Below are positions 23,003 to 34,511 of a stretch of 64,000 nucleotides of DNA, one piece after another. The translations under genes were made by a program, and so were the position numbers. The notes beneath the pieces are model-generated. The model was not told where the DNA came from and ran no database searches. It worked only from the letters and a program-made list of their open reading frames with translations. Source of the stretch: Tuctoria greenei (lineage: Eukaryota; Streptophyta; Magnoliopsida; Poales; Poaceae); the NCBI GenBank assembly GCA_036927565.1, contig JAYESD010000001.1, positions 142,527,415-142,591,414 of the forward strand, read 5' to 3'. The stretch's first letter is position 1; the number at the start of each line of letters is the position of its first letter.

Positions 23003-24934
23003 GTGTCGAAGATGGGGTCGGGAACTTCGGCACCTATCACAGCGACCAGGGATGCACATGTCGAAGCTCCGGCTTCAAGCACTGAGCCTCCTCCTCAAGT
23101 GGTGGCAGAAGTCGCGACAGCTTCGGCGCCAGCTGTTGTGGACTTGGATTCAGAATCCTCACAGGAAGCTCCTGTGGTAGCACCGAACCATGGGGGAGAA
23201 GTCGAAGATGTACCCCTGGTGACATTGACGGAGGTTAATGCTCCAGTACCAGAGAGGCCAGAAGCTCCGGCCTTTGAGCCGGAAGTCATCGAAGCCCTGG
23301 CTCCTGAGCCAGAGGTAATTGAAGCCCCGACCATTAAGCCGGAAATGGTTGAAGGTCCGGCCCTTGGTCCAGAAGATGTTGAAGATTCGGCGGCTGAGCC
23401 AGAAATGCTTGAAGTTCTGGTCATTGAACCAGAAGCAACCAACACACCAGTGTCTGAGCCGGCTGTGGCAGGGGCGCCGGATGAAACCCCGACCGCTGCC
23501 CCGGTAGTAGCTATCTTGGAGGTACCTAGGCCAAAGCCGGAGCAGCACGAAGGAGTAGCAACGGGTCCTCCACCCTCGGAGCCAACAACTGAAAGCCCGG
23601 AGGTAGCACCTTCAACTTTTGCTCTAGAGGTGGGAGTTCCTCCAGTGGGTTCCTCTTCTGCTGTTGCTGAAGGGCCCCCGGAGAGCGGTCCCAGTGCCGT
23701 AGAAGCTCAAGGGTCCTATCTTGTAGAGTGGGACCCTATTTTTGTAATGGAGAACCCTCTGGAGCCTGCAGAGATGGTCCCAGCAGGTCCCGGGCCTATC
23801 CCTCTTGCGTTGTCCATAGACAACGCCTGCTCCAGCCTCTAACAAGTCCAACTCGCCTTCGATCATGAGAGCAAAGCCCTGGAGGAGGAGCGCAACACCT
23901 TGAGGCGTTGGCGCAACAGACTCCATTTTGAGACCAGGCTTGCCCAAATGAGGCTGGCTGACCAGAAGGAGTCGATTAAGAGGGAAAAGACCCGATTAGA
24001 ATACTGGGACAAGCCGCTGGAGGAGAAGGAAGCCACCATCTGGGCGCTCGATGCAAACTCCAGGGAGATCCTTGAGCAAGCCAAGGAGAGGCGTGATGCT
24101 GCTAATGAGCATCACAAAAACCTCAATGAATTTAACGAGGTTCTCCTGAAGCGCCAGGCGGACCTGGAGGCGAGGGAAGAAAAGCTCCTGGAGCAGCAGG
24201 AGGATATTGTAAAAAGGGAGGCGGAGGTCACCCAGAAATTGACTCTGGGTGAGCAGAATTTGGCAGATCGCAGCAAGAAGCTGGATCTATGGAGTAAAGA
24301 AGAAAAGGAGAAGTACTGGAAACTGGGGCAGGAGCTCTTAAAAAGAGAGGCTGACGTTGCCACTAGGGAAGGGAAGGTGAAAGGCAGGGAGAAGGACTTG
24401 GCGGAAAGGCAAAACTACATCCACCTCTGCGAGACGGAGCTGAACGACCGTGAGAAGCAAGTTGCTGAGAGTATGCAGCAACATGCTAAATTGGTCGAGC
24501 GCCTCACTCGAGAAGGTTCGGAGCTTGCGGCCGCCCGGAATTTGCTAGAGGAGCTGCATAGCTTGAATGATACGGAGTCCATTCAAGTGTGGAACTTCTT
24601 GGGGCGGGCTAATGACACGCTGACACCACTAGGCTTCAGTCCCGTACGTCCGGACAACCCGGAGCTAGACTTGGACCGAGCTCTGTTGGCTCTCAATGGT
24701 GCTGGCAGCAAACTCGACGCAATGGGTGACGTTATTGCGGACCAGCTCGAGAGGGAGGGGAAGTATTTGGCTACGAACATCGCGGAGTATGTGCTGATGT
24801 GCTATGTAAGTCGAGACCCCCAATTCTCCCTAGACCCGGTGCTTGAAGGTCCCATTGCTAAAGTGGAAGACGCCGCCAAGGCCAGCGTCCAAGAGGTTGC
24901 CAAGAACGTCGCCACATTCTTCCGTAGGACTTAG
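23003..24934 (+). pseudogene. Antisense ORF of the Tat element, exon 2: acidic repeats plus long coiled coil, one stop
   Basis: 23003-23842 is Pro/Glu/Ala-rich, with about ten imperfect repeats of an EPEVIEAP-like unit between roughly 23270 and 23480. A TAA at 23840-23842 interrupts it, and the same frame continues to 24934. The second part is a highly charged coiled coil (LKRQADLEAREEKLLEQQ, LKREADVATREGKVKGREK), ending in a globular segment (SIQVWNFLGRANDTLTPLGF). This layout of globular domain, acidic linker and coiled coil is typical of antisense ORFs in grass Tat elements. A single stop in 640 codons suggests selection acted until recently or that the copy was young when disabled. Confidence 0.7.
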
Positions 24935-26099
24935 ATCCTCTAGTAGCTAGGACTTCTTCCTTTTGCCTTCTACTATAATCCCAATCTTGTAATCCAGTGC
25001 TTCAAATTGATGAAATCCATTTTGCCATGAACTTCACTTTATTTTTGTCTTCAATATAATGTGCTCTGTCTTATTGGCCCCGTGGTACATGGGTACAATT
25101 GAAATGTATACATGTACCAAAGGTTTTAACAGTATATTGATGACTTGAACGCTTCACACTTTTAGATTTTAGGTCCGAAGTCTTCAATTCTGAGGCGTCG
25201 ATGGCAGGCCTCCTAGGATTGGTGGAGCTTGGTAGCTCCGATAGTCCCCATTATCAACATATAAAACATTAACGATCGGGGCTTGGTAGCTCCTAATGTC
25301 ACCGCACGAATAGTTGAATTTAGGCCCCAGGGGTTGTCGGAGCTTAGTAGCTTCGACGTCAATCACCATCGCTTTGAATTTCTATTTTTCCTGCACATTA
25401 AATACAAGGAAAAAGTAAAATTCGTTCTCTTGTCTATAAATTGTTTGTGACTTATTGTTCTTACTTGAGTTTTATTCCGAAGTAACTCGATATGGTAACA
25501 AGTATATTGATGTAACCTTTCTGGACTCTTATGCTTTTTTAGTACTCACCCTACTGAGGCCTCCCGGAGTGTAGGTTGAGTGGCGTACTTAGGGTGCAGG
25601 ACCAGGCTAAGTCAATAGCACACTCTGGACCTATGTTGGCTTGGCGTTCAGGCAAGTACACTATACAACATGTTAAGACCCAAAAGATCAACAATATAAC
25701 TTGCAACACATATGCATATCTTGGGTAAAAACTCAAGAAGAATTGCACAACTTCATTATAGACAAGAAGCTTAAAAACAATAAATTGATATATCAATCCT
25801 TATACAAAAATAAATGCACGTGGAGTCTGTTTTCACACAACAATGTCTTTCATTATAGGTCAGGATTACAGGGGAGACAAGGACACACTTAGGGTGTGGG
25901 ACCAAGCTCAGTGTGCTATACACCTTGTACTAACCCAGGGTAGGTAGTTACACTTTTAGTGTTGTGACTGTATGAAGTGTACTTGAACTTCCCGAACCTT
26001 CCCGGAGGGGATTAGATGTTCTCCCGGAGGACCTACTCCTATCTGTTTATCGACTCTATAACATACATCATGTGTAATTACAAACTCACCTCCGTGATT
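24935..26099. other. Spacer between antisense gene and integrase of the Tat element
   Basis: The 3' ends of two convergent transcription units meet here. No coding signature is seen. At 25190-25360 the phrase GCTTGGTAGCTCC and close variants recurs three to four times (about 25228, 25282 and 25345), a short degenerate repeat. Confidence 0.5.
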
Positions 26100-26807
26100 C
26101 TAAGCATAAAACTTACGGAGATGCTCGATGTTCCAAGGATTAGGAAGTGGAATCCCATCCTCAGTTGCCAAGCGAACGCATCCGTGACGGGATACTTTGA
26201 TCACTCGGAATGGACCTTCCCAGCTGGGGGAAAGTTTGTTTATTCCTTCACGAGTTAGTATCTTCCGAAGCACCAGATCGCCTTCCTCGAGTTGTTGGTT
26301 GCGCACATGCCTTTGATGATAGCGCTGAAGCGCTTGGCGATAACGTGCATTCCGAACAGCTGTTTGGCACCTTCCCTCGTCGACGAGGTCAAGGTCTTCA
26401 CGCCGGAGATGGTCCTGTGTGGCTTCGTCGAAGGTCCAGACCCTGAGGGACCCCAAGGTGATCTCCGTAGGAAGGACTGCTTCAGCTCCGTACACCAGGA
26501 AGAATAGAGTTTCCGCGGTTGACCAGTTTGGAGGTTTCCTGTTCGCCCACAATGTGGACGGAAGCTCCTCAATCCAGTTATCTCCGTGCTTTTTCAGGCG
26601 CTCATATGTGCGCGTCTTGAGTCCTTTTAAAATTTCTGCATTTGCTCTCTCGGCTTGGCCATTACTTGCTGGATGAGCTACTGAGGCGTAGCTGAGTTGA
26701 ATGTCGGGATCTTCACAATATTCTTGAAATGCAGCACTTGTGAATTGGGTTCCATTGTTAGTTATGACTTTGTTTGGAACTCTAAATCTGCATATAATGG
26801 ACTTCAA
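26100..26807 (-). pseudogene. Tat integrase catalytic core and C-terminus
   Basis: Read from 26807 leftwards: FRVPNKVITNNGTQFTSAAF (the usual D of the (T/S)DNG-x-QF motif is Asn here), SVAHPASNGQAERANAEIL with the third catalytic Glu, then WANRKPPNWSTAETLFFLVYG and the C-terminal LSPSWEGPFRVIKV. It would catalyse strand transfer of the cDNA into the host genome. Loss of the second Asp of the D,D-35-E triad (TDNG to TNNG) would abolish catalysis. Upstream coding is in another frame (26874-27509). The stop at 26100 is the natural end of pol. Confidence 0.88.
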
Positions 26808-26873
26808 GAACTTGATTCTGATTGCTTGTTAATTGTCACAACTAGAGTTGCTTCCGACCACTTGGTGAACTTG

Positions 26874-27509
26874 TCAATGGCGACGTACAGGAACCTGTAA
26901 CCTCCGATGGCTTTTGTGAAAGGTCCCAATGTCCATGCCCCACACAGCGAATGGCCATTTAGGAGGTATCATTTGTAGTGATTGAGCCGGAGTGTGAATC
27001 TGTTTTGCGTGGAACTGGCACGCTTCACATTTTTTCACTAGCTCAACCGCATCCTGGAGTGTTGTAGGCCAGTAAAAGCCATGCCGGAAGGCTTTACCAA
27101 CCAGCGTGTGAGAAGAAGCATGGTTCCCACACTCGCCTCCAAGGATCTCCGCGAGGAGCTCGCGACCTTCTTCCCTTGCAATGCACCGCATTAGGATTCC
27201 ATTGGCACCACACCAGTAGAGATCCCCTTCTACCAACGTGTATCTTTTAGCCAATCTGACAATCCCATCAGTGGGTACACTGTCTTCAGGAAGGATATTG
27301 TCTTTCAAGTAGCTCCGAATCTCCAAGATCCATGTATTGGAGCTTACTTGAGCTTCTGAGTCTCGCGTGTTGGGTTGCTCGGAGCTTCCGGCAGCACCTA
27401 CGATCCTTAGTGGACGCCATGGTAACAGGGCCACTGGGACTGCCAGCTTTGTGGTGCTGGTCTCGCCCCCTTCGCTCAGTTCAGAAGGCCGAGCTATTTG
27501 TTTTGACAA
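26874..27509 (-). pseudogene. Tat integrase zinc-binding domain and linker
   Basis: Read from 27509: a linker after the second RNase H, DNILPEDSVPTDGIVRLAKR, then the H2C2 zinc domain (HASSHTLVGKAFRHGFYWP and CEACQFHAKQIH) and the start of the catalytic core WPFAVWGMDIG with the first Asp. The frame then fails (KSHRRLQVPVRRH) through a small indel before the rest of the core at 26807. Confidence 0.85.
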
Positions 27510-27723
27510 CCTCCGGACGAAGATTCCGTCAGGAGCCGTAGCTCTAGTTGAGGCTTTCGTCGAGAGTTCATCGCCTTCAGTGTTGTGAAGACGATGAACA
27601 TGGTGAAGATCCAGGACGTCGATGTCTTTTTGAAGCCTCTAGACTTCAAGGATATAAGAAGCTAGTTGAGGATTGTTGTAGGGGCATTCACCTTTGACTT
27701 GTTTGATGAGTTGTAAATCTCCC
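27510..27723 (-). pseudogene. Tail of Tat second RNase H, cut by the Athila-like insertion
   Basis: The minus strand reads GDLQLIKQVKGE, then ASYILEV and later a STRATAPDGIFVRRL-like linker. This continues the archaeal-type RNase H whose first half lies at 53656-53972, beyond the inserted element. The last five bases (27719-27723, CTCCC) are the left copy of the target site duplication. Confidence 0.75.
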
Positions 27724-28682
27724 TGTTGACGGGTGTTATGTACCAATTTCATCCGTCAATTTAACTCAATTATGTGAAGGATTTGTCATTTCTTGCAAAC
27801 ATCACCTTTCTATCTAACCCAATTCGACTTGGACTTGGAGAAATATGTGTATGCAACATTTTATGCAGGAAATGAGGAAATGTAGAGGGACCAATCCTAT
27901 AAAATGTCATCCCAGCCAATCAGGCGAGGACACGTGGCATCCCATGGATCAAATGGCCCACAAACAGAAGTATCTGATGAGATCCAACGGTGTATCACCC
28001 ATATACATCAATGGGACCCGCCTGGCAGCCACCTGGAGAAAGCACATGAGAAACAATGCAATGACCAGGTCGGTCGAACTAGGGGGTCGGCCGACCTGGT
28101 CTTGGCACCAAACTCGGTCATCCTCCACGTGTTGGCTCCTCCCAGCTCGCTGGAGTCAATGGTGACTGATTCGCGCGCTTTTGGTGGCGGGAACCGACCT
28201 CAACACTTGTATAAATAGTACCCCCTACCCCTCACTTCAACACACACCACTTGGGCATCATTCTATTGTATACACTATCTTCCACAGTCCTTAGAGAAGT
28301 TAGGATGTAGAGAGGAGAGACTCTAGTCCCAAGTCCAAATTGGAAAAGGAGTAGAAGGAGTCTCTCTTCTTAATTCCACATTGGGAAAGGTATGTCTTAT
28401 GTATTCCTTCTTGTATTTGTGACTTTGTGCTCAATAAAGATATTATCTTTAGTCTTCTTTTATATGTATACTTGGACAAAGTGTTTCTTGTTTGATTGTG
28501 GAGTCCATGTATGTGGAAGGTATAGTCTTTATGATTTCACTCTCATGATCACATCATATGGTCATAAACACTATAGACCCCCACTATAGTCTATGTAGTT
28601 ATGATATGATTATGTTAATATGAATGACTATGCTATGCAATCAACATTGGTTCAACGATGTTTAGGTTAGTCATTGCCTTAG
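27724..28682 (+). repeat. First part of the Athila-like 5' LTR
   Basis: Matches 52026-52984. TATAAATAG at 28210-28218 is the LTR promoter TATA box (matched by 52512-52520). The last five bases, CTTAG (28678-28682), are the left TSD copy of the Sirevirus. Open frames inside (27845-28218) are LTR sequence, not genes. Confidence 0.93.
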
Positions 28683-29502
28683 TGTAAGTGCATCTAGGAT
28701 ATCCCTTGTGGGTTTTGGCTAATTGATGACAAACATATGAGATCCTAATGAAACTATTGAGATGATTGCAGGACAAAAAGTGAAACAGCTCGGTGCACAC
28801 AAAAAGGTGAAAAATGCAGTGGTTTCTAAAGAGGGATACTTTGATGGACCTTGGAAGATCAAATTAGATTTTAAATGTATAGAGAGTGTATGAAAGACAA
28901 ACTCCAATAGCTCACAACTTTGCGCTGGGGTAAGGGTTTAAAATTAGCCTAACCTTCACAATGCACCGGACTAGACCGATCATGGACCGGACTAGTCCGT
29001 TACACTTTCTGGAGTCTCCCCTCTTAGGAGACCGGACTAGTCCGTGTGTCCACTGTGGAGTCTCTCATATAGGGAGACCAGACTAGTCCGTGTGTCCACC
29101 GGACTAGTCCGGTGAACTTTCTGGAGTATCTCATATCGGGAGACTGGACTAGTCCGTGTGTCCAACGGACTAGTCCGTTGAACTTTCTGGAGTCTCCCAT
29201 CCGTGGAGATCGGACTAGTCCGCGGAATAGTCCGTTGAACTTTCTGAAGTCCACCTTCACACAACACCGGACTAGTCCGAGCTTGGACCGGACTAGTCCG
29301 GCAGACTTTCTGGACTTCGAAGTACACTGTGACCGGACAAGTCCGAACTTGTACCGGACTAGTCCGGTATTATGGTTTTTCAACGGTTACTTTTTGGAAA
29401 CCCTATAAATAGAGAATCCACGGCTTTCCTATTAACATACACGTCGAATACTGCTAAAAACACAAACCCTGGTGCCGCCACTTTGTCCCAAGATCCAAAA
29501 AC
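28683..29502 (+). repeat. Left Sirevirus LTR, first 820 bp
   Basis: Matches 44803-45641 up to AAGATCCAAAAAC with a few percent differences. It then switches abruptly to Athila-like LTR sequence. The remaining left LTR is missing except its last bases before 30880. TATAAATAG at 29404-29412 is the TATA box. Confidence 0.93.
28966..29367. repeat. Palindrome cluster CGGACTAGTCCG in left Sirevirus LTR
   Basis: I count 13 copies of (C)CGGACTAGTCCG(G) or one- to two-base variants, at about 20- and 40-bp spacing. The 12-bp core is a perfect palindrome centred on ACTAGT. The array stops 37 bp before the TATA box at 29404. Conserved palindrome clusters in LTRs are a known Sirevirus trait. This particular core sequence I do not recognise. 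Confidence 0.93.
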
Positions 29503-30868
29503 AATAGGTATTTGCTTAGTATGCTAGCATGGTGCTAGGGTATTTAAGTAGCGTTGAATGTCCCGTAGAGCGATGGATTGAAGAGGTAGACAGTAGGTGG
29601 TGATAGCCCTATCTGTCCTTTGTAATCCTCCACGTTCGGCTATGCCATAGGCTCTTGGCGGGATTCGGCCTAGTATTGCTAGGGGTAAGCCCGTGCCCGA
29701 TGTGTTGAATAGCATTGCATAGGAATTCATCATTGACATGACCATTAGTATCTACCTTAGGCTATGTATATGTATTAGGAGCATTGTAGGAGCAACTCTG
29801 TAACTCTCAATCCAATCTCCCTCTAGAACCCATTTTACCCTTTAGAATAGATTGCCTAGGTGTGTGTCACACTACCCCTATTATCAACTGACCCCTGTCC
29901 GAATAATGGATTAGTATCCCATAGCTTGACCATAAGAGTAGTATATACTTTACTCCATTGCCTTCCTTTGGGATAAATACGATACCCTTGGGAATACTCA
30001 TGGGTGAAATGCTACAACGGTATCTTCCGTGCGCTTGCGGATCTCATCTCTTTACTGGAGATGATCTGTGGCGTTAAGAAATACTAACAAGCATTTCTGG
30101 CGCCGTTGCCGGGGATGATTTGTTAGTATATCTTAGGAGCCGTCAACAAGCATTTCTGGCGCTGTTGCCGGGGAAGGCAAAGGAAGTGAAGGATAGCTAT
30201 CACTTGTGATTAAGCTATAGGTACTAATAGTTATTAGACAGGATTACCCTTGTTTGTTTTCTTCTTTTTGTGAAAAAAGGTTAGTGTTAGCCAACCCATG
30301 TATGGGATGGCCAACGAGGACGCAAGTGCTAAACTGCATGATGATTTAAGGCCTACCTCAACAAATGTCCGCTAGGCAACACCATTGCCTTTTTGCGGGA
30401 GAATTTCAGCTTTTAGTAGGAGCCAAAGTCAACCATACCCAAGCTTGGGGAAGGCTCCAAGAAGTTCTTCTTGGTTTGCCTCCACCATGGGGTGGATAAT
30501 TGGCTCTTCATCCAACACTCGTGTCATGGGTTGGCTCCACCAATCCATGACCACATTCATGCTGGAGCTGAAGGAGTCCTATTCTCATTCATCATGGATG
30601 AGAAGAAGGTCTCCACTCAAGGGGTGGATTGAAGAGTGCTCGAGTTCCCATAGCTTTTCATGCACACGACTTCACAAGGTGGATATGCTAGTTATGGAAC
30701 TACACCTCCCATTGAAGTGTCATGAATATCCAAGTCGTTGGAAATTTGTTTGGATAATCCAAGTCGTTGATATTCACATGATTTGTGAAAATTCATGTCA
30801 TCATGGGATGCGTGGGAATTATTTCCCTAAGACCCATGAGGACCTTTTTTTTCAAACAACAACTCCAA
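29503..30868 (+). other. Athila-like patch inside the left Sirevirus LTR
   Basis: From about 29503 the sequence follows the Athila-like element from the 3' part of its LTR (29511-30148) through primer binding site (30157-30174) and leader to CAACTCCAATGG (30871), equivalent to 46334-47700. Then the Sirevirus LTR end (CCACATTCA, to 30880) resumes. So about 1.36 kb of Athila-like DNA stands in place of about 660 bp of Sirevirus LTR (45642-46297). Junction homology is only a few bases. The frame at 30385-30945 is part of the Athila-like leader and has no domain. Confidence 0.88.
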
Positions 30869-30934
30869 TGGCCACATTCAATTGGTATCAGAGCGAGGTT
30901 CTCCACCAACGAGACTCACATCTCGGAGAGATCA

Positions 30935-32918
30935 ATGGCCTCTGAGAAGAACCTCAAAGATGAACATCAATGAGGAGGAACAAGAAACTAAAGCCTTCGA
31001 TGTGCTGAAAGAATGCCCACATGATGATGAAGAAGTGCGACAACTAAAAGCACTCCTGAGAAAGAAACTGCTAGGACAAAAAGGAAAAGAAGAAGAGAAG
31101 ACAACGGGGAGTGGTCATCACGACTACTCCCGACATCCTTACAACTACAACCGTCTCAATTCAAACAATCACTATCTTTCCATTCCTATGGGAAAGCCAC
31201 CATAGTTTGACGAAAGTGACTACACCATGTGGAAGTACAACATGAAGATGCATCTAATATCCCTGAATCCTAGTCTGTGGCACATTGTTTGCACTGGCAT
31301 TGATATCCCGGACACGGATGAGGAACTCACCCCAGAACAAGAACAATAGATTCACAGAAACGCAGAAGCTGTCACCGTGATCACATCATCACTAAGCAGA
31401 GAGGAATTCACCAAGATCGATGGCTTAGAAAGTGCAAAAGAAATCTGGGATACACTTAAGACAGCTCACGAAGGAAATAGGTCGGTTCGTGAAGCTAAAT
31501 CGAGATGCTTGAAGGAGGGTTAGGGAGATTTGCTACTGAAGAAGGCGAATCACCTCAAGACATGTACAATCGGATGAAGGCACTCATCAACAAAATTCGT
31601 TCCTATGGAAGTAAGAAATGGACAGATCACGAGGTGGTCAAAAGAATGATTAGAGCCTTCATGCCAAGAAATGTTACACTTTTCTCAATGATTAGGGAAA
31701 GCCCAGGATTTCACAAAATGACTCTGGATGAGTTATTGTGGAATATCATAAATCATGAAATGATGGAGAAAGAGGCTCAATACGTCAAAGACTTAGCCGA
31801 ACTCACCTCTTCCAAGAAGAAAGAAGATGCTCTCAAAGCAACGTGCAGACCCAAACTCAAAGAAAATCGTGAAGACCAAGACGATGGGCATACAAGCGAC
31901 GAGAGCACTGATCTTGATGATGAAGAAATGGTACTATTTATCAAGATGTTCAAACGCATGATTAAAAGAAGACACGTCAACAATTCAAATGAAGGCAAAA
32001 GCAAGGATAAAGGAAAATCCATGGCTCGACGCACTTGCTACAACTGCGGATAGTATGGTAACTTCATGGTGGACTGCCCCTATGAAGAAAATAAAAAGAA
32101 GAAGGAAACAAGACCTCAAGAAAAGAAAAATTTCAGAAAAAGAAGACAAGCCCATCAAGCTCATATTGGCAAGGAGTGGGACTCAAACGACGAGTCCTCC
32201 TCCGATGAAGAAGAAGAGATGGCCACAATTGCAGTCAAGAAACCTACTATGAAAGCCACACTCTTCCCAAACATGGGAGGACGAGATATGAACAACCACA
32301 CTTGCCTTATGGCTAAGGAAGGCAAGAAAAAGGTACGACTCACTCCTCCTACGCTAAATTCCTCTATTGATGACTTTGATAGCTCTAGTGATAATGAAGA
32401 AATGTTTAGAGGACTAAGTAAAATTGCTTTAAAGAAAATGGAAATGTTGTCGAACGAAATCTTTGAAAAGGAGGAACTTCTTAACCGACAAGAAGATATG
32501 CTCATCCGTGAAAGGAAAAGATATCAAGAAGTTGAAAAGCTTCTCGAGCTTGAAAGAGAGAAGAACGAGTCGCTTGAGGTTGAGCTAGCCTTGAGTAAGG
32601 AAACTTACTCAAGGCTATAAGACTCGCATATTGCAATCAAGGAAGAACTTGCTAACTTGTCAAAAGTTAACAAGATCCTTGAGGTGCAAGTTGAGTCGCT
32701 CAAGCAAAGTGACTCCTCTTCCTCCAAAAGCTCTTCCTCCAAAGATATGAGTTCGACAACAATCGAAACTTGCACTTGCTCTAGTAAGAAGAATGTTATT
32801 TCTAATACTTCAACTTCTCATAATATGCATGCCTCTCCAAGCGGCATCTTTGATAAGGAGAAGATCAAATATGCACGCAGAGCATATATGGTCACTAGAC
32901 CTCCTAATGTCACAGATG
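30935..32918 (+). pseudogene. Sirevirus gag, 5' part, broken and ending at the CACTA insertion
   Basis: The start is the ATG at 30935 (MASEKNLKDEHQ), with frame breaks and stops at 30971, 31203 and 31348. The gag core reads ESDYTMWKYNMKMHLISLNP and IWDTLKTAHEGN. In another frame from 31505 it continues with MLEGGLGRFATEEGESPQDM, VVKRMIRAFMPRN and a knuckle CYNCG-stop-YGNFMVDCP (32036-32086) in which both Gln/Glu and the His are lost. A highly charged coiled coil (EEMFRGLSKIALKKMEML, 32390-32620) and a Ser-rich spacer follow, up to PPNVTDA where CACTA inserted. The size and coiled coil are typical of Sirevirus gag. Confidence 0.85.
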
Positions 32919-32936
32919 CACTACAGGAATATCCAT

Positions 32937-33200
32937 CACTTACGTCGGCCAGGGCAACTTACGTCAGCCGGCCGACGTAAGTAAGTAACTTACGTCGGTC
33001 CCTGGTAGCCGACGTAAGTTAAATAAATTACGTCAGCAGACCGACGTAAGTACATACACCGACAGTAATAAATATTACCCACGTCGGCCGCGGCCCAAAG
33101 CCGACGTAAGTTAACGGGCCGACGTAAGTTAAGCCTAACTTACGTCGGCTCTGACGCCGGCCGACGTAAGTTAGTCGGGCCGACGTAAGTCGTTGTTTAA
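32937..33200. repeat. CACTA left subterminal repeats
   Basis: About a dozen copies of CTTACGTCGGC/GCCGACGTAAG in both orientations, several as back-to-back palindromes such as ACGTCAGCCGGCCGACGT. In En/Spm such 10-12 bp repeats are TnpA binding sites that bring the ends together and attract DNA methylation (several CpG per unit). Confidence 0.9.
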
Positions 33201-33575
33201 CCTAACCGCGCGCCGCTCGCGCGCGCTCTCATTTCACGCGCGCTAGTTCTCCTCCCAACCGACGCCGCCGCCCCGCCGCCGCCGCCCCGTCGCCGCCCGG
33301 CCGCCCGACGCCGCCCGGCCGCCCCGCCGTCGCCGTCGCCGCCCGGCCGCCAGGTATTCCCTCCCTCCTCTCCCCTCCCTCCTCTCCTCCCCGACCCCCC
33401 ACCCCACGCCGGGCCGCCGCCGCCCTGCCGCCGCCGCCGCCCTGCCGCCGCCGCCGCCCTGCCGCCACCGTCCACCTCCCCATCCCGACGCCGCCCTCCC
33501 CGTCGACCTCCCCTCCACGGCCGAGCGCCCCCCTTCCCCTCCCCTCCCATGCCGAGCCCCTTCTCTCCCCCTCCT
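33200..33575. repeat. GC-rich low-complexity block of the CACTA element
   Basis: A CCGCCG/CCGTCGCC-rich run with CpG throughout. Long open frames on the minus strand (33197-33584) are by-products of the composition. The truncated copy has the matching block at 15690-16230. Confidence 0.8.
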
Positions 33576-33813
33576 CCTCCCCAATTTAATTGATTAATTG
33601 TTTAAATTCTTAATTGTTTGATTGATTAATTGTTTGATTGCTTAATTGTTTAATTGCTTAATTGTTTGCTGAAATTGTTTAATTGCTTAATTTAAATTTG
33701 CTGAAATTCCTTAATTGTTTATTAAATTATGCTGAAATTATTTAATTGCTTAATTGTTTCATTGATTATTTGCTTAAATATGCACGGCCGTCTTGCCGGC
33801 CGACGCGACCGCC

Positions 33814-34190
33814 GGCTCCCCTCCACGGCGAGCGCCGCCCCGCCCCGGCCCCTTCCCCTCCTCCCCTCCCCTCCTCCCCTCCTCCCCTCCCTAACCGCCG
33901 GCTGCCCGGCCCCGAGCGCCACCGCCGCCGATTCCCGGCCGACGCCACCGCCGCCTTCCCGGCCGACGCCACTGCTGGCTCCCCTCCACGGCGAGCGCCG
34001 CCCCGCCCCGGCCCCTTCCCCTCCTCCCCTCCCCTCCTCCCCTCCTCCCCTCCCTAACCGCCGGCGGCCCGGCCCCGAGCGCCACCGCCGCCGCTTCCCG
34101 GCCAACGCCACCGCCGCCTTCCCGGCCGACGCCACCGCCGGCTCCCCTCCACGGCGAGCGCCGCCCCGCCCCGGCCCCTTCCCCTCCCCT
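33814..34190. repeat. 163-bp tandem repeat, 2.3 copies
   Basis: GGCTCCCCTCCACGGCGAGC starts at 33814, 33977 and 34140, giving an exact 163-bp period. Copies 1 and 2 differ at few bases. Pyrimidine-rich (CCCCTCC) inner part. Open frames through it in both directions are not genes. Confidence 0.92.
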
Positions 34191-34511
34191 ACTCCCCGAC
34201 CGGCCCCTCCTCCCCTAGCTCCCCGACCCGGCCTCCCCTCCTCCCCGACCCCCTCCCCCTAGCTCCCCCGGCCCTCACCGCCGGCGGCCCGTCCCCGAGG
34301 AGCGCCGCCACAAGCAAAATTGGAGACATAGACATCAACCCACGAGCAAGCAAATAGAACATATTCGACGGGAAGGAATAAACGGGGGATCTAATTTTCT
34401 CTCCTGGTTTCGAGATCATGTAACGTTTTCTCGATAACTAATCAATGTTAACAATGTTTTCTTATAACTTAAGAATGCTTACGTTTTCTAATAATTTCAT
34501 ATCTTGGACAG

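Noticed and set aside
27845..28218. Open frames inside the Athila-like LTR (repeated at 52147-52467)
   Set aside because: They occur in a non-coding LTR around the TATA box and have no family signature.
28966..29383. Open frames on both strands with repeated RTSPVS/RTSPLNFLE-like peptides (also 45033-45513)
   Set aside because: They are translations of the palindrome array in the Sirevirus LTR. Open frames on both strands with the same peptide wording follow from the repeat itself.
29511..30148. Interpretation as a third, independent Athila-like insertion or solo LTR
   Set aside because: It lacks an LTR start and its own TSD and continues into primer site and leader. Both borders are inside Sirevirus LTR sequence, so replacement by patching explains it better.
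30883..30894. tRNA gene suggested by tRNA-complementary sequence (also 46986-47003)
   Set aside because: These are short primer binding sites beside LTRs. No cloverleaf or A/B box follows.
30385..30945. 186-codon frame and its twin at 47215-47790 as a possible gag
   Set aside because: No gag, zinc knuckle or other domain is visible. It lies in the leader right after the primer binding site and is not conserved in length between the copies.
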